Shown in pieces: positions 1-6,321 of a DNA stretch of 6,321 nt. The stretch lies in the NCBI GenBank assembly GCA_949902685.1, contig CATLDS010000030.1, forward strand, positions 1-6,321, in the 5' to 3' direction. The notes beneath the pieces were generated by a model, which saw nothing but the letters and a program-made list of their open reading frames with translations, was not told where the DNA came from and ran no database searches. The position numbers and the translations under genes were made by a program. This DNA is from an uncultured Christensenellaceae bacterium (GTDB lineage: Bacteria > Bacillota > Clostridia > Christensenellales > UBA1242). Position 1 is the stretch's first letter, and the number at the start of each line of letters is the position of its first letter.

Positions 1-491
1 ATAAGAATACTTATCACAATGTTGGTTTTAGTGTGGTGGATCTTTTCGCGAAACAACACTCTCTTAAATTCACAACGAACAAGTGTCGCGGAGTATTGGC
101 GAAAGGAGACGGCTACTACCTAGTTAAACCTACTACTTACATGAATTTATCTGGCGATTGTGTACATGAATTGAAGCGATATTTCAAGGTATCTCTAAGC
201 GATATATTAATCGTACTAGACGATATAGATATGCCTAAAGGTAAAATCCGCTTCCGTCTCAATGGTAGTGCTGGCACACACAATGGTCTACGTGATATTG
301 TCGCTAAAGTCGGTGAAACTCCTAGACTACGCATAGGTATTGGTAGAGATACTTCTATGGGACTAGCCGACTATGTACTATCTACAATCGACGAGCAGAG
401 TCGTGATATATTAAACAACTCATACTCTTCGGCTTGCGATTTGATACAAAAATTTATTGATGGTGAACTATGCCAAGATACGACAATCTAA
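1..491 (+). CDS. pth: Peptidyl-tRNA hydrolase (Pth), 5' end cut off by window edge
   Basis: Pth cleaves the ester bond of peptidyl-tRNAs that drop off ribosomes, freeing tRNA in the cytoplasm. The frame is open from the first base, with codons starting at position 3. It reads KNTYHNVGF, the family's (T)RHNxGF block with the catalytic His at 15-17 (H20 in E. coli). It continues with VKPTTYMNLSG (substrate-binding Asn at 144-146), LDDIDMPKG (catalytic Asp equivalent at 219-221), GTHNGLRDI and RLRIGIGR. About 162 residues are visible. By comparison with the E. coli protein only about 15 N-terminal residues are missing, including the GLGNPG loop. A GTG at 33 is an internal Val codon, because the homology continues upstream of it. 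Two family positions differ: Tyr replaces Arg before the catalytic His, and Thr replaces Gly before HNGL. The 3' end overlaps mfd by 22 bp, which suggests one transcript and coupled translation. Confidence 0.96.
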   Translation, partial: KNTYHNVGFSVVDLFAKQHSLKFTTNKCRGVLAKGDGYYLVKPTTYMNLSGDCVHELKRYFKVSLSDILIVLDDIDMPKGKIRFRLNGSAGTHNGLRDIVAKVGETPRLRIGIGRDTSMGLADYVLSTIDEQSRDILNNSYSSACDLIQKFIDGELCQDTTI

Positions 492-3379
492 ATCTCGCTG
501 GTAGCAAAACTGTATTGTGCAGTAATATAGGATTAGGCGAACAAGGTAGTGTCCTTACACGACTTAAGTCCGCCCTTTTTGTCGCGCCCGACCTTAACTA
601 TGCTAGGCAGATTAAATCTCAATTAGATGCACTCGGTAAATGCAATGTAATAATCGACGACTTCGATAGACCTTATACTTTATCCACCTTCTCTAATAGT
701 GACAAAAAATACGATTTAATCAATGCGTTGTATCATCTCACTTACGATAATCCCATAATCATATCGACACCTAAAGTATTGTCCACTATTATCCCTAACC
801 TAGATAGTTTTCAATCAAACATTTTGACTTTAGAAAAAAATCTTGAATACGATATAAAAGCTATTGAAAGAAATCTTGTACACATAGGCTATCACCGTGT
901 AGAGAGCGTGACAGCCCGTGGCGAATTCTCTATACGTGGTGATATAGTCGACATATTTAATACAGTAGATGATACTCCTACTAGGCTTGACTTTTTCGAT
1001 ACTCTATTAGAGGACATCTATACTTATGATATTATAGATTATGAGAAGAAATCCTCGCCCAAGACTATCCACATAGCACCTAACAAACTACTGATTTTAT
1101 CTACAGATGAACAAGAAAAAATTGCTAACGAAATTAAACCTCTCACAATAGATAACACTCAATTTTTCGACTTATTAACAATGCTAGAACTTAGTGAGGA
1201 TATTCCGTTAGAATTTATCGCTCCATTTAATAATAATTACATCAATTTCGCTGAACTAAATATACCTATTATAATCGCTAATTCACTCAAATGCGAAAAT
1301 CAATTAAATACTCTCTACGAAGAAATTAGTGAGAAAACCAAAATAATTTTAAAAGATGAAAATATTATTAATCAATATAAAAATAACAAAAATTTACTAA
1401 ATTCTACTGATTTGTATACTAGATTTACTAGAAATTTGGTATTTTTTGAAAATTTTAACATCAATTCTACCGATTTAATAGACAAGTTGAATACTCAAGA
1501 CGTAGTCCACGTTGATTTTAATACCAAAGCATTTCCGTCTTTTTTACAAAACATCTCTGCTCTCAAGAGTGAACTTGCGCCTTTTATAGACAAACAAATT
1601 TTCCTCTGCCTTGATAGCCAAGATACTCTTAATTCTATCAAGCGAATTTTTGACGAGACTAATGTCTTATATACCACTAATAAAAATGCTAAAGGAATAA
1701 TCCTAACTGAACTAAAAATTCCATACAATATCTGTTTCTTAGATGAAGAGAAGTTTTATATTGGCAGTACTAATTTCGCACACAAAAAACAATTCAAACA
1801 CGAGACCAAAACTAGTGTAAAATATTTGCCTAAAGCGGGTGAATATGTAGTACACTCCACTCATGGTATAGGTAAGTGTGAAGGAATAGTAAATGTCAAT
1901 GTATCAGGTGTGGACAAAGAATTTTTCCGTATAACATATCGCGGTGGAGACACTTTGTATGTGCCATACGAAAATGCCGACACACTCTCTCTATACATGG
2001 CTGATGGCGAAGGTGTCACTTTAAACAAACTAGGTGGAAAAGAATTTAGCAATCAAAAACTAAAAGCCATTCAATCGATAGAAGATATGAGTAAAGAACT
2101 CATTGAATTATATGCCAAACGAAAAGCCGTTAAAGGATACAAATATCCCGAAGATGACTATGTGTATACGGAGTTTGAAAACGCGTTCGGTTTCACTGAG
2201 ACAATTGACCAGTTGCAAGCAATAGCAGATGTCAAAAACGATATGATTTCAGGCAAAGTAATGGATAGATTAATCTGTGGTGATGTGGGTTTCGGTAAAA
2301 CTGAGGTAGCACTGCGCGCTGTATTTAAAGCCATACAATCTAATAAACAAGTCGCCATTCTCGCACCTACTACCATACTTAGTCTGCAACACTGCATGAC
2401 CGCCACCAGCCGAATGAAAGACTTTGGTGTTAGGGTCGAAATGTTAAATCGTTTCAAGAATAAAAAAGAACAGTCAGTTATACTAGAAGACTTACGATTG
2501 GGAAAAATTAATGTTATCTGCGGTACACATAGATTACTCAGTGAAGATGTGAAATTCAATGACTTAGGCTTATTGATACTAGACGAAGAGCAACGTTTCG
2601 GCGTAAAAGCTAAAGAACAAATCAAACACATGAAGAACAATGTAGACGTACTAACCCTTTCTGCTACACCTATCCCTCGTACTCTAAGTATGTCTCTCAT
2701 GTCTATTCGTGACATCAGCATTATCAATACTCCGCCTGTCAATAGACTGCCAGTCAAAACTTATGTACTAGGTTACAATGACGACATAGTGTTAGGCGCT
2801 ATCGATGATGAAATCAAACGTGGCGGACAAGTATTAGTAGTTTACAACAACATCGAATACATTTATAAACTAGCGAACGAGTTAGAGAAAAAATTAAACA
2901 ATCCTAATGCCAAATTTGACGTAGCACACGGACAGATGAGTCAAATATCGCTAGAAAATGCTATTAAACGCTTATACGATAATGAGACTAATGTTTTCGT
3001 GTCCACTACTCTAATCGAGAATGGTATAGACCTTCCTAAAGCCAATACATTAATAGTCATAGATAGTGACAGGTTAGGCTTAAGTCAAATGTATCAATTA
3101 CGTGGTCGAGTCGGCAGAAATGGAGAGCAAGCATATGCCTACTTTACATACCGCAAAGAAAAAGCTCTCACAGAAGAGGCTACTAGCAGACTTCAGGCTA
3201 TAGCTGAAAACACTGAACTGGGCAGTGGATTTAAAATCGCGATGCGTGACCTATCTATTCGTGGTGCTGGCGAACTACTCGGTAAAGTACAACACGGACA
3301 TATGATTAAGATAGGCTATGATATGTACTCTAAACTATTAAACGAGACCCTACGAAAATTGAAAGGTGAAAAGGTATAA
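470..3379 (+). CDS. mfd: Transcription-repair coupling factor Mfd, ending before domain D7
   Basis: Mfd is an SF2 DNA translocase that pushes stalled RNA polymerase off DNA and recruits UvrA to the lesion. The 969 residues show the UvrB-like module (about 1-290, with GEFSIRGDIVDIF ending at residue 163), D3, the RNA polymerase-interacting domain from about residue 452 (GEYVVHSTHGIGK), and the RecG-like motor. Motor motifs are Walker A GDVGFGKTE (604-612), Walker B DEEQRFGV (from 705), SAT (731-733) and LRGRVGR (877-883). The translocation motif MRDLSIRGAG lies at 925-934. ATG 470 lies inside the end of pth with only a weak GGTGA upstream, as in translationally coupled genes. The family is usually about 1150-1180 residues. 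This frame is short because a TAA at 3377-3379 stops it in the linker after the motor, and the missing domain follows in the same frame. All motor motifs are intact, so the truncated product could be an active translocase. Confidence 0.96.
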   Translation: MPRYDNLNLAGSKTVLCSNIGLGEQGSVLTRLKSALFVAPDLNYARQIKSQLDALGKCNVIIDDFDRPYTLSTFSNSDKKYDLINALYHLTYDNPIIISTPKVLSTIIPNLDSFQSNILTLEKNLEYDIKAIERNLVHIGYHRVESVTARGEFSIRGDIVDIFNTVDDTPTRLDFFDTLLEDIYTYDIIDYEKKSSPKTIHIAPNKLLILSTDEQEKIANEIKPLTIDNTQFFDLLTMLELSEDIPLEFIAPFNNNYINFAELNIPIIIANSLKCENQLNTLYEEISEKTKIILKDENIINQYKNNKNLLNSTDLYTRFTRNLVFFENFNINSTDLIDKLNTQDVVHVDFNTKAFPSFLQNISALKSELAPFIDKQIFLCLDSQDTLNSIKRIFDETNVLYTTNKNAKGIILTELKIPYNICFLDEEKFYIGSTNFAHKKQFKHETKTSVKYLPKAGEYVVHSTHGIGKCEGIVNVNVSGVDKEFFRITYRGGDTLYVPYENADTLSLYMADGEGVTLNKLGGKEFSNQKLKAIQSIEDMSKELIELYAKRKAVKGYKYPEDDYVYTEFENAFGFTETIDQLQAIADVKNDMISGKVMDRLICGDVGFGKTEVALRAVFKAIQSNKQVAILAPTTILSLQHCMTATSRMKDFGVRVEMLNRFKNKKEQSVILEDLRLGKINVICGTHRLLSEDVKFNDLGLLILDEEQRFGVKAKEQIKHMKNNVDVLTLSATPIPRTLSMSLMSIRDISIINTPPVNRLPVKTYVLGYNDDIVLGAIDDEIKRGGQVLVVYNNIEYIYKLANELEKKLNNPNAKFDVAHGQMSQISLENAIKRLYDNETNVFVSTTLIENGIDLPKANTLIVIDSDRLGLSQMYQLRGRVGRNGEQAYAYFTYRKEKALTEEATSRLQAIAENTELGSGFKIAMRDLSIRGAGELLGKVQHGHMIKIGYDMYSKLLNETLRKLKGEKV
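3377..3379 (+). other. In-frame TAA separating the Mfd motor from its D7 domain
   Basis: The codons around the stop read GEKV-stop-IEREIKIDVAI, and both sides are in the same frame. In Mfd proteins this linker runs straight on into the D7 domain, whose first strand carries a (K/V)xIDxxVxAYIP-type motif. IKIDVAIASKIP here fits that. One base change would restore an ordinary sense codon (AAA, CAA or GAA). TAA ends every other complete gene in the window, so it is not a reassigned codon. It may be a genuine nonsense mutation, a gene split, or a sequencing or assembly error. Sequence alone does not decide. Confidence 0.85.
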
Positions 3380-3811
3380 ATTGAAAGAGAAATTAAGATA
3401 GACGTTGCTATTGCATCTAAAATACCTTATTCATTTATTGAAGATGAGACCGAGAGATTAAAAGTAATAGCAAAGATATCTAATGTTCATGACAAAGATT
3501 CTGCCAGAACCATGCTCAATGAATTGATAATCAATTATGGCAAACTTCCTAACGAGATATACACTTTAACTAATATCAATCTAATGAAATCACTTGCCAC
3601 CAAGCATGATGTGAAAATTATATCACTTAATAAAACTAGAATGACTATAACTTTTTATCCTGACGTTAATATGGATAAATTGCTTGAAAGAGTTAAAAAA
3701 TATCCACACTTTTACTTTGAAAACACCGCCCTACCTACTATAAAACTAAAGACAGATGAATTTAGTGTACAGACGGCAATGAGTTATATAATTGGATTCT
3801 TCTCCAATTAA
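3380..3811 (+). CDS. mfd: Detached C-terminal D7 domain of Mfd (gene fragment)
   Basis: This stretch continues the mfd frame after its TAA and codes for 143 residues before TAA at 3809-3811, close to the roughly 150 residues of D7 in E. coli Mfd. Recognisable parts are IKIDVAIASKIPYSFIEDETERL (compare the family's IDLPVDAYIPxxYIxDExxRL), a helical segment (LKVIAKIS), and LNELIINYGKLPNEI (compare LxDELxDRFGxLPxxV). D7 contacts the UvrB-like D2 domain in full-length Mfd and keeps the motor and UvrA-binding surface repressed. No ATG, GTG or TTG occurs in frame until ATG 3512, which lies inside the domain and has no Shine-Dalgarno sequence, so a product from 3512 (99 residues) would be a partial fold. 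ATT 3380 is the only way to start a whole domain. It is therefore either a pseudogene fragment, a separately translated D7, or part of an intact mfd if the TAA is an artefact. Confidence 0.85.
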   Translation: MEREIKIDVAIASKIPYSFIEDETERLKVIAKISNVHDKDSARTMLNELIINYGKLPNEIYTLTNINLMKSLATKHDVKIISLNKTRMTITFYPDVNMDKLLERVKKYPHFYFENTALPTIKLKTDEFSVQTAMSYIIGFFSN

Positions 3812-3831
3812 ATCTCGTTATCTAAAATCTC

Positions 3832-3860
3832 TTGATTTTTATTATAAATTATTATATAAT
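3832..3860 (+). promoter_or_regulatory. Sigma-A-type promoter for the foldase lipoprotein gene
   Basis: TTGATT at 3832-3837 matches four of six -35 consensus bases. TATAAT at 3855-3860 is a perfect -10 box, and the spacer is exactly 17 bp. It sits in the AT-rich gap just after the mfd frame. Transcription would begin near 3867, giving a leader of about 48 bases before the GTG at 3915. In AT-rich DNA a chance match is possible, but the complete -10, the ideal spacing and the intergenic position support it. Confidence 0.68.
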
Positions 3861-3904
3861 AGTAAACAATTAACTAATAACCTTGCGTTTAATACGCTTA
3901 TTTT

Positions 3905-3908
3905 GGAG
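3905..3908 (+). promoter_or_regulatory. Shine-Dalgarno GGAG that fixes the GTG start at 3915
   Basis: GGAG, within TGGAGAG at 3904-3910, lies six bases before GTG 3915. The frame is also open upstream to a TTG at 3792, but that start would overlap the preceding coding sequence, has no such site, and would bury the signal peptide more than 40 residues in. This site therefore selects 3915. Confidence 0.85.
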
Positions 3909-3914
3909 AGAATT

Positions 3915-5750
3915 GTGAAAAAATATTTTGCTTTAATTATATGCTTTTTAATGGTTGTGACTTGCAGTTTCGCTGGTTGTGCTGGTTTTTCGATAGATAA
4001 AGTCAAATATTACAACGAAGTAGTTGCCCTTGTAGATGATGCTAAGATTACCAGATACGATTTATTGTCTGCGTATAATTCTTATGGCAAGAACTATTAT
4101 GTGTCTCAACAGAACCAATCAGTTGAAGATGCTATGAATTCTACTTTAGACCTATTAATTGATAGAGAAGTATTATATAGGTATGCCAAAGATAACGAGA
4201 CTTATGCTATTACCCCATATCAAGTAAATAGCATAGTAGAATCTATATTTGAATCTGTTGATAGTCAAATGGATACCTACATTAAGACTGCTAAGAAAAA
4301 ACTTAATCTAAAAGTGGAAGATGAAAATACTACAACTTCTAACGATACAGAGAAACATCCATTGAGTTCGTACACTTACTCTAAGCGTGCTAAGTTAGTT
4401 GAGACCTCAGTTGAAGGTAGTTCCAACCTTGAATATACTATTAAATATGAGTATGAAGAAGAACCTCAAATATTCGATGAATTAATTGAACGAAAATATC
4501 TTAACGACTATAGTTTAGCAGGTACAGTACAGGCTATCATTGACGAATACTTAAAGAACTTGAAAGATTCTTTGAGCGAAGAAGACAAAGCAACTGACAT
4601 TTATGATGAAGCAATAGATCTCCTTGCAGACGATTTAATCGATTATGAGTATTATTTACGAGATGATAATAATAAGCCATACAACACCGTCACAGATGAT
4701 TTAATATATAGATACTTTAATCGTATGTTTAATGACAAGATTAAATCTCAATATTTGACTAATATAAGAATTGACTATTTGAGATATAAAGAAAGTTTAT
4801 CTTTAGATTTATTGACAGAAAAGTACAATGCCCTTGTTACAGCAAATAGAAATAAATACCTTAATCATCCTGAAACTTATGCAAAGGATATGAAAGATAT
4901 CGGTACTAAAGCAGACACAATGTTGTACCACCCTGACCTAAGTAATGATACTAAATTTGGATATTTCGCTCATACTTTACTAAGTTTTAGCGAGAGTCAA
5001 AAAAATAGAATTAAAGAATTAGAGAAAAGCAAAGATTTAGGCAATCTCACTGAAGACGAATATAATAGACAACTCAATTCTATATACGCAGAGACAACAG
5101 TTAAAGTAAGAGATTTAGAGGGCAACGAATTAGACCAAGAGGCCATCTCTTATAGTGACTTAATCACTGGCGAATATGCCGATATATTAAAAATTAGCAA
5201 CCCTGAGACTAGACTAAATAGATTTATAGAATTCATGTTCAAATATACTGGTGACACTGCAACACTAAGCGCAGGTATGCCTTACGTAGTAGGTACTGAT
5301 GGTTATTCTGCTATGGAAGAAGCATTTACTGATGAAGCAGTACGTTTGATTGAGACCAATAAAGCTGACAGTATGACACCTGCTAGCACAGAAAACATGG
5401 TAGTAACTAGTTATGGTATCCATCTATTGTACTATATAGGTGACGTTAGAGATACACGATATTCTATACCATATACTGATATGGGCTCAATATACTTCCA
5501 GACCAACGACAAAGCAGAAGATGAAGGTAGAAATAACTTATACACTAAACTTATCAATCCTCTAACCAAACAAACATATTTTGATATGTTGTTTGATAAA
5601 GTATATCCTGCTAACAATACTGAAGAAGTATATACTTCAAAAACAGGTTATAGCGACTATGAGAACGATATAGTGGATACACATAAAAATAAGACTTATA
5701 AGGTTACAAAATACTCTACTAAAATTAAATCTACTAAACCAAATATATAA
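3915..5750 (+). CDS. SurA/PrsA-like foldase lipoprotein with parvulin-type domain
   Basis: This is a 611-residue exported protein, probably a chaperone or peptidyl-prolyl isomerase acting on secreted proteins outside the membrane. From GTG 3915 it has a short basic start (MKKY), a hydrophobic stretch, and FAGC with Cys22, an acceptable lipobox apart from Phe at -3. After the Cys, VVALVDDAKITRYDL (about residues 35-49) followed by a helix with LDLLIDREVLYRYA resembles the SurA N-terminal chaperone domain. A long charged, helical middle follows. Parvulin-like pieces are AHTLLSFSES (His353), GMPYVVGTDG with EEAF, and VVTSYGIHLLY (His503), which match the family's HILV, EFxxAAF and GYHII elements. 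They are spread over about 155 residues rather than the usual 90-100, so there is an insertion and isomerase activity is uncertain. The basic C-terminal tail is Lys- and Thr-rich. SurA/PrsA-type genes often follow mfd in clostridia. prsA would be a reasonable name, but I cannot prove orthology. Confidence 0.85.
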   Translation: MKKYFALIICFLMVVTCSFAGCAGFSIDKVKYYNEVVALVDDAKITRYDLLSAYNSYGKNYYVSQQNQSVEDAMNSTLDLLIDREVLYRYAKDNETYAITPYQVNSIVESIFESVDSQMDTYIKTAKKKLNLKVEDENTTTSNDTEKHPLSSYTYSKRAKLVETSVEGSSNLEYTIKYEYEEEPQIFDELIERKYLNDYSLAGTVQAIIDEYLKNLKDSLSEEDKATDIYDEAIDLLADDLIDYEYYLRDDNNKPYNTVTDDLIYRYFNRMFNDKIKSQYLTNIRIDYLRYKESLSLDLLTEKYNALVTANRNKYLNHPETYAKDMKDIGTKADTMLYHPDLSNDTKFGYFAHTLLSFSESQKNRIKELEKSKDLGNLTEDEYNRQLNSIYAETTVKVRDLEGNELDQEAISYSDLITGEYADILKISNPETRLNRFIEFMFKYTGDTATLSAGMPYVVGTDGYSAMEEAFTDEAVRLIETNKADSMTPASTENMVVTSYGIHLLYYIGDVRDTRYSIPYTDMGSIYFQTNDKAEDEGRNNLYTKLINPLTKQTYFDMLFDKVYPANNTEEVYTSKTGYSDYENDIVDTHKNKTYKVTKYSTKIKSTKPNI

Positions 5751-5774
5751 ATCCTACACTTGTAGGATTTTTTT
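5749..5774 (+). terminator. Rho-independent terminator after the lipoprotein gene
   Basis: AAATCCTAC (5749-5757) and GTAGGATTT (5762-5770) are perfect inverted repeats. They form a nine-base-pair stem with an ACTT loop, and the T run continues through 5774. The left arm begins inside the TAA stop codon (5748-5750), so termination of translation and transcription are nearly coincident. It separates the lipoprotein unit from the downstream secreted-protein gene. GC content of the stem is modest, but symmetry, T tract and position are convincing. Confidence 0.9.
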
Positions 5775-5825
5775 ATGTATAAAATGAACTACTATCCACA
5801 AAATACTCAAAATAAGGAGTAATTT

Positions 5826-6321
5826 ATGGAGAAAAAAAGAAGCAAGCCCCAAATTTCTGGAGCAACTGTCGCAATCGTAGCACTATCAATCTTGCTGATA
5901 GCATCTATAGGGATAGGCATAGCCTTAGCATACTTTGGAGCTAACGCCACCGCAACAGGTAATATCACGCTAGGCAACCCAGTTACTATATCTATCACAC
6001 AAGGAGGTGCTAGCGTTCAATCTCTCACATTTAGTGGTAAAGCACTACCTGGGACGATATATAAGCAAGCAATTGGTGTTTCTTCGCCTGCGCAAATGAC
6101 TGAAGCATTGATGCGAGCAAAATTAACTATCACCGATACAGATGGAACATCAACCGTCGTAGAAGCCAATACAACTACCGATTGGATAAGTGGTGAGGAT
6201 AATTACTATTATTACAATGGTTCAATAGACGCTAATGCTAACGTAGATTTCATTACAGCAATTATTATCCCAACATCGCTAACTAACGAATATGCCAACA
6301 CCACTTACACTGTAGATATTG
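5826..6321 (+). CDS. TasA/camelysin-like secreted protein with SipW-class signal, 3' end cut off
   Basis: The frame is open from ATG 5826 to the window edge (165 codons). AAGGAG at 5814-5819 lies six bases before the start. The product begins MEKKRSKP, then a long hydrophobic segment (about residues 11-35) ending ALAYFGANATATGN. A hydrophobic helix ending in an AxF or AYF motif is typical of proteins cut by SipW-type signal peptidases; TasA has GTWAAF at the same place. The rest follows the TasA layout: ITLGNPVTISI, then LPGTIYKQAIGV (compare LKPGDKLTKDF), then ALMRAKLTITD, a Tyr-rich turn (NYYYYNG) and the strand-like FITAIIIPTSLTNEY. Such proteins are secreted, often assembling into surface fibres or biofilm matrix. 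Whether this one does is inference. It sits behind a terminator, so it needs its own promoter. I found no convincing one in the 50-base gap. A SipW-type peptidase gene would be expected nearby, perhaps beyond the edge. Confidence 0.78.
   Translation, partial: MEKKRSKPQISGATVAIVALSILLIASIGIGIALAYFGANATATGNITLGNPVTISITQGGASVQSLTFSGKALPGTIYKQAIGVSSPAQMTEALMRAKLTITDTDGTSTVVEANTTTDWISGEDNYYYYNGSIDANANVDFITAIIIPTSLTNEYANTTYTVDI

Noticed and set aside
2158..2757. A 199-codon open frame on the minus strand.
   Set aside because: It is antisense to the most conserved motor motifs of mfd, shows no recognisable domain, and is explained by codon bias of the + strand gene.
3377..3379. TAA as a reassigned sense codon.
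   Set aside because: TAA ends pth, the mfd tail and the lipoprotein gene at sensible places, so general reassignment is not supported.
3361..3400. Programmed frameshift at the mfd stop.
   Set aside because: The D7 sequence continues in the same frame, so only readthrough, restart or a base error could join the parts. The other frames close quickly (for example TTG 3381 reaches TAG within seven codons).
3512..3811. A stand-alone small gene starting at ATG 3512.
   Set aside because: The Met lies inside the D7 domain of Mfd, the homology runs unbroken from 3380 in the same frame, and no ribosome-binding site precedes it. It is the tail of mfd rather than an independent gene.
3885..3904. Small hairpin GCGT-loop-ACGC followed by a T-rich stretch in the lipoprotein leader.
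   Set aside because: The stem is only four base pairs in AT-rich DNA, too weak to call a terminator, attenuator or riboswitch.
3792..3914. An N-terminal extension of the lipoprotein frame back to TTG 3792 (652 residues).
   Set aside because: It overlaps the end of the mfd frame, has no Shine-Dalgarno sequence, runs across the promoter, and puts the signal peptide more than 40 residues from the start. GTG 3915 has GGAG at proper spacing.
5778..5783. TATAAA as a -10 box for the TasA-like gene.
   Set aside because: No -35 box sits at 16-18 bp. The only TTG-like match (5760-5765) is part of the terminator and is 12 bp away.
5807..5998. A 63-codon open frame on the minus strand at the TasA-like gene start.
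   Set aside because: It is the reverse image of the signal-peptide region. The + strand frame has a good AAGGAG site and a convincing export signal.

Overview
The window looks like chromosomal DNA from a low-GC, Gram-positive, Clostridia-like member of the Bacillota. The reasons are AT-rich coding sequence, a pth-mfd-SurA/PrsA-type lipoprotein gene order that I know from clostridial genomes, Shine-Dalgarno-led starts, a Gram-positive style lipoprotein signal, and a protein with a TasA/SipW-class export signal. All recognised genes lie on the + strand. TAA ends every complete gene and TGG codes for Trp, so nothing points to an altered genetic code. The species cannot be named from this sequence.

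Layout: (1) 1-491 is the 3' part of pth (peptidyl-tRNA hydrolase), cut by the window edge. (2) 470-3379 is mfd (transcription-repair coupling factor), overlapping pth by 22 bp. Its frame is closed by a TAA at 3377-3379 that lies in the linker before the C-terminal regulatory domain D7. (3) 3380-3811 encodes that D7 domain in the same frame, with no further stop and no ordinary start codon at its head. Without the single TAA, 470-3811 would be a normal-length Mfd of about 1113 residues. (4) 3832-3860 is a strong sigma-A-type promoter. It is followed at 3915-5750 by a SurA/PrsA-like foldase lipoprotein, whose stop codon lies in the stem of a rho-independent terminator (5749-5774). (5) 5826-6321 is the start of a secreted TasA/camelysin-like protein, cut by the right edge.

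How they work together: pth recycles peptidyl-tRNA from stalled translation and mfd rescues stalled RNA polymerase and recruits excision repair. They are physically overlapped and probably co-transcribed. The lipoprotein probably helps fold exported proteins at the outer face of the membrane. It has its own promoter but no terminator separates it from mfd. The last gene is a separate unit behind the terminator.

The main points for a second look are the single in-frame stop that removes exactly the autoinhibitory D7 domain of Mfd, and a strong by-eye shortage of GATC (two sites in 6.3 kb, against many more CTAG and TCGA sites of equal base composition). I saw no mobile element, CRISPR array, tRNA or rRNA, and no gene-free stretch longer than about 300 bases.
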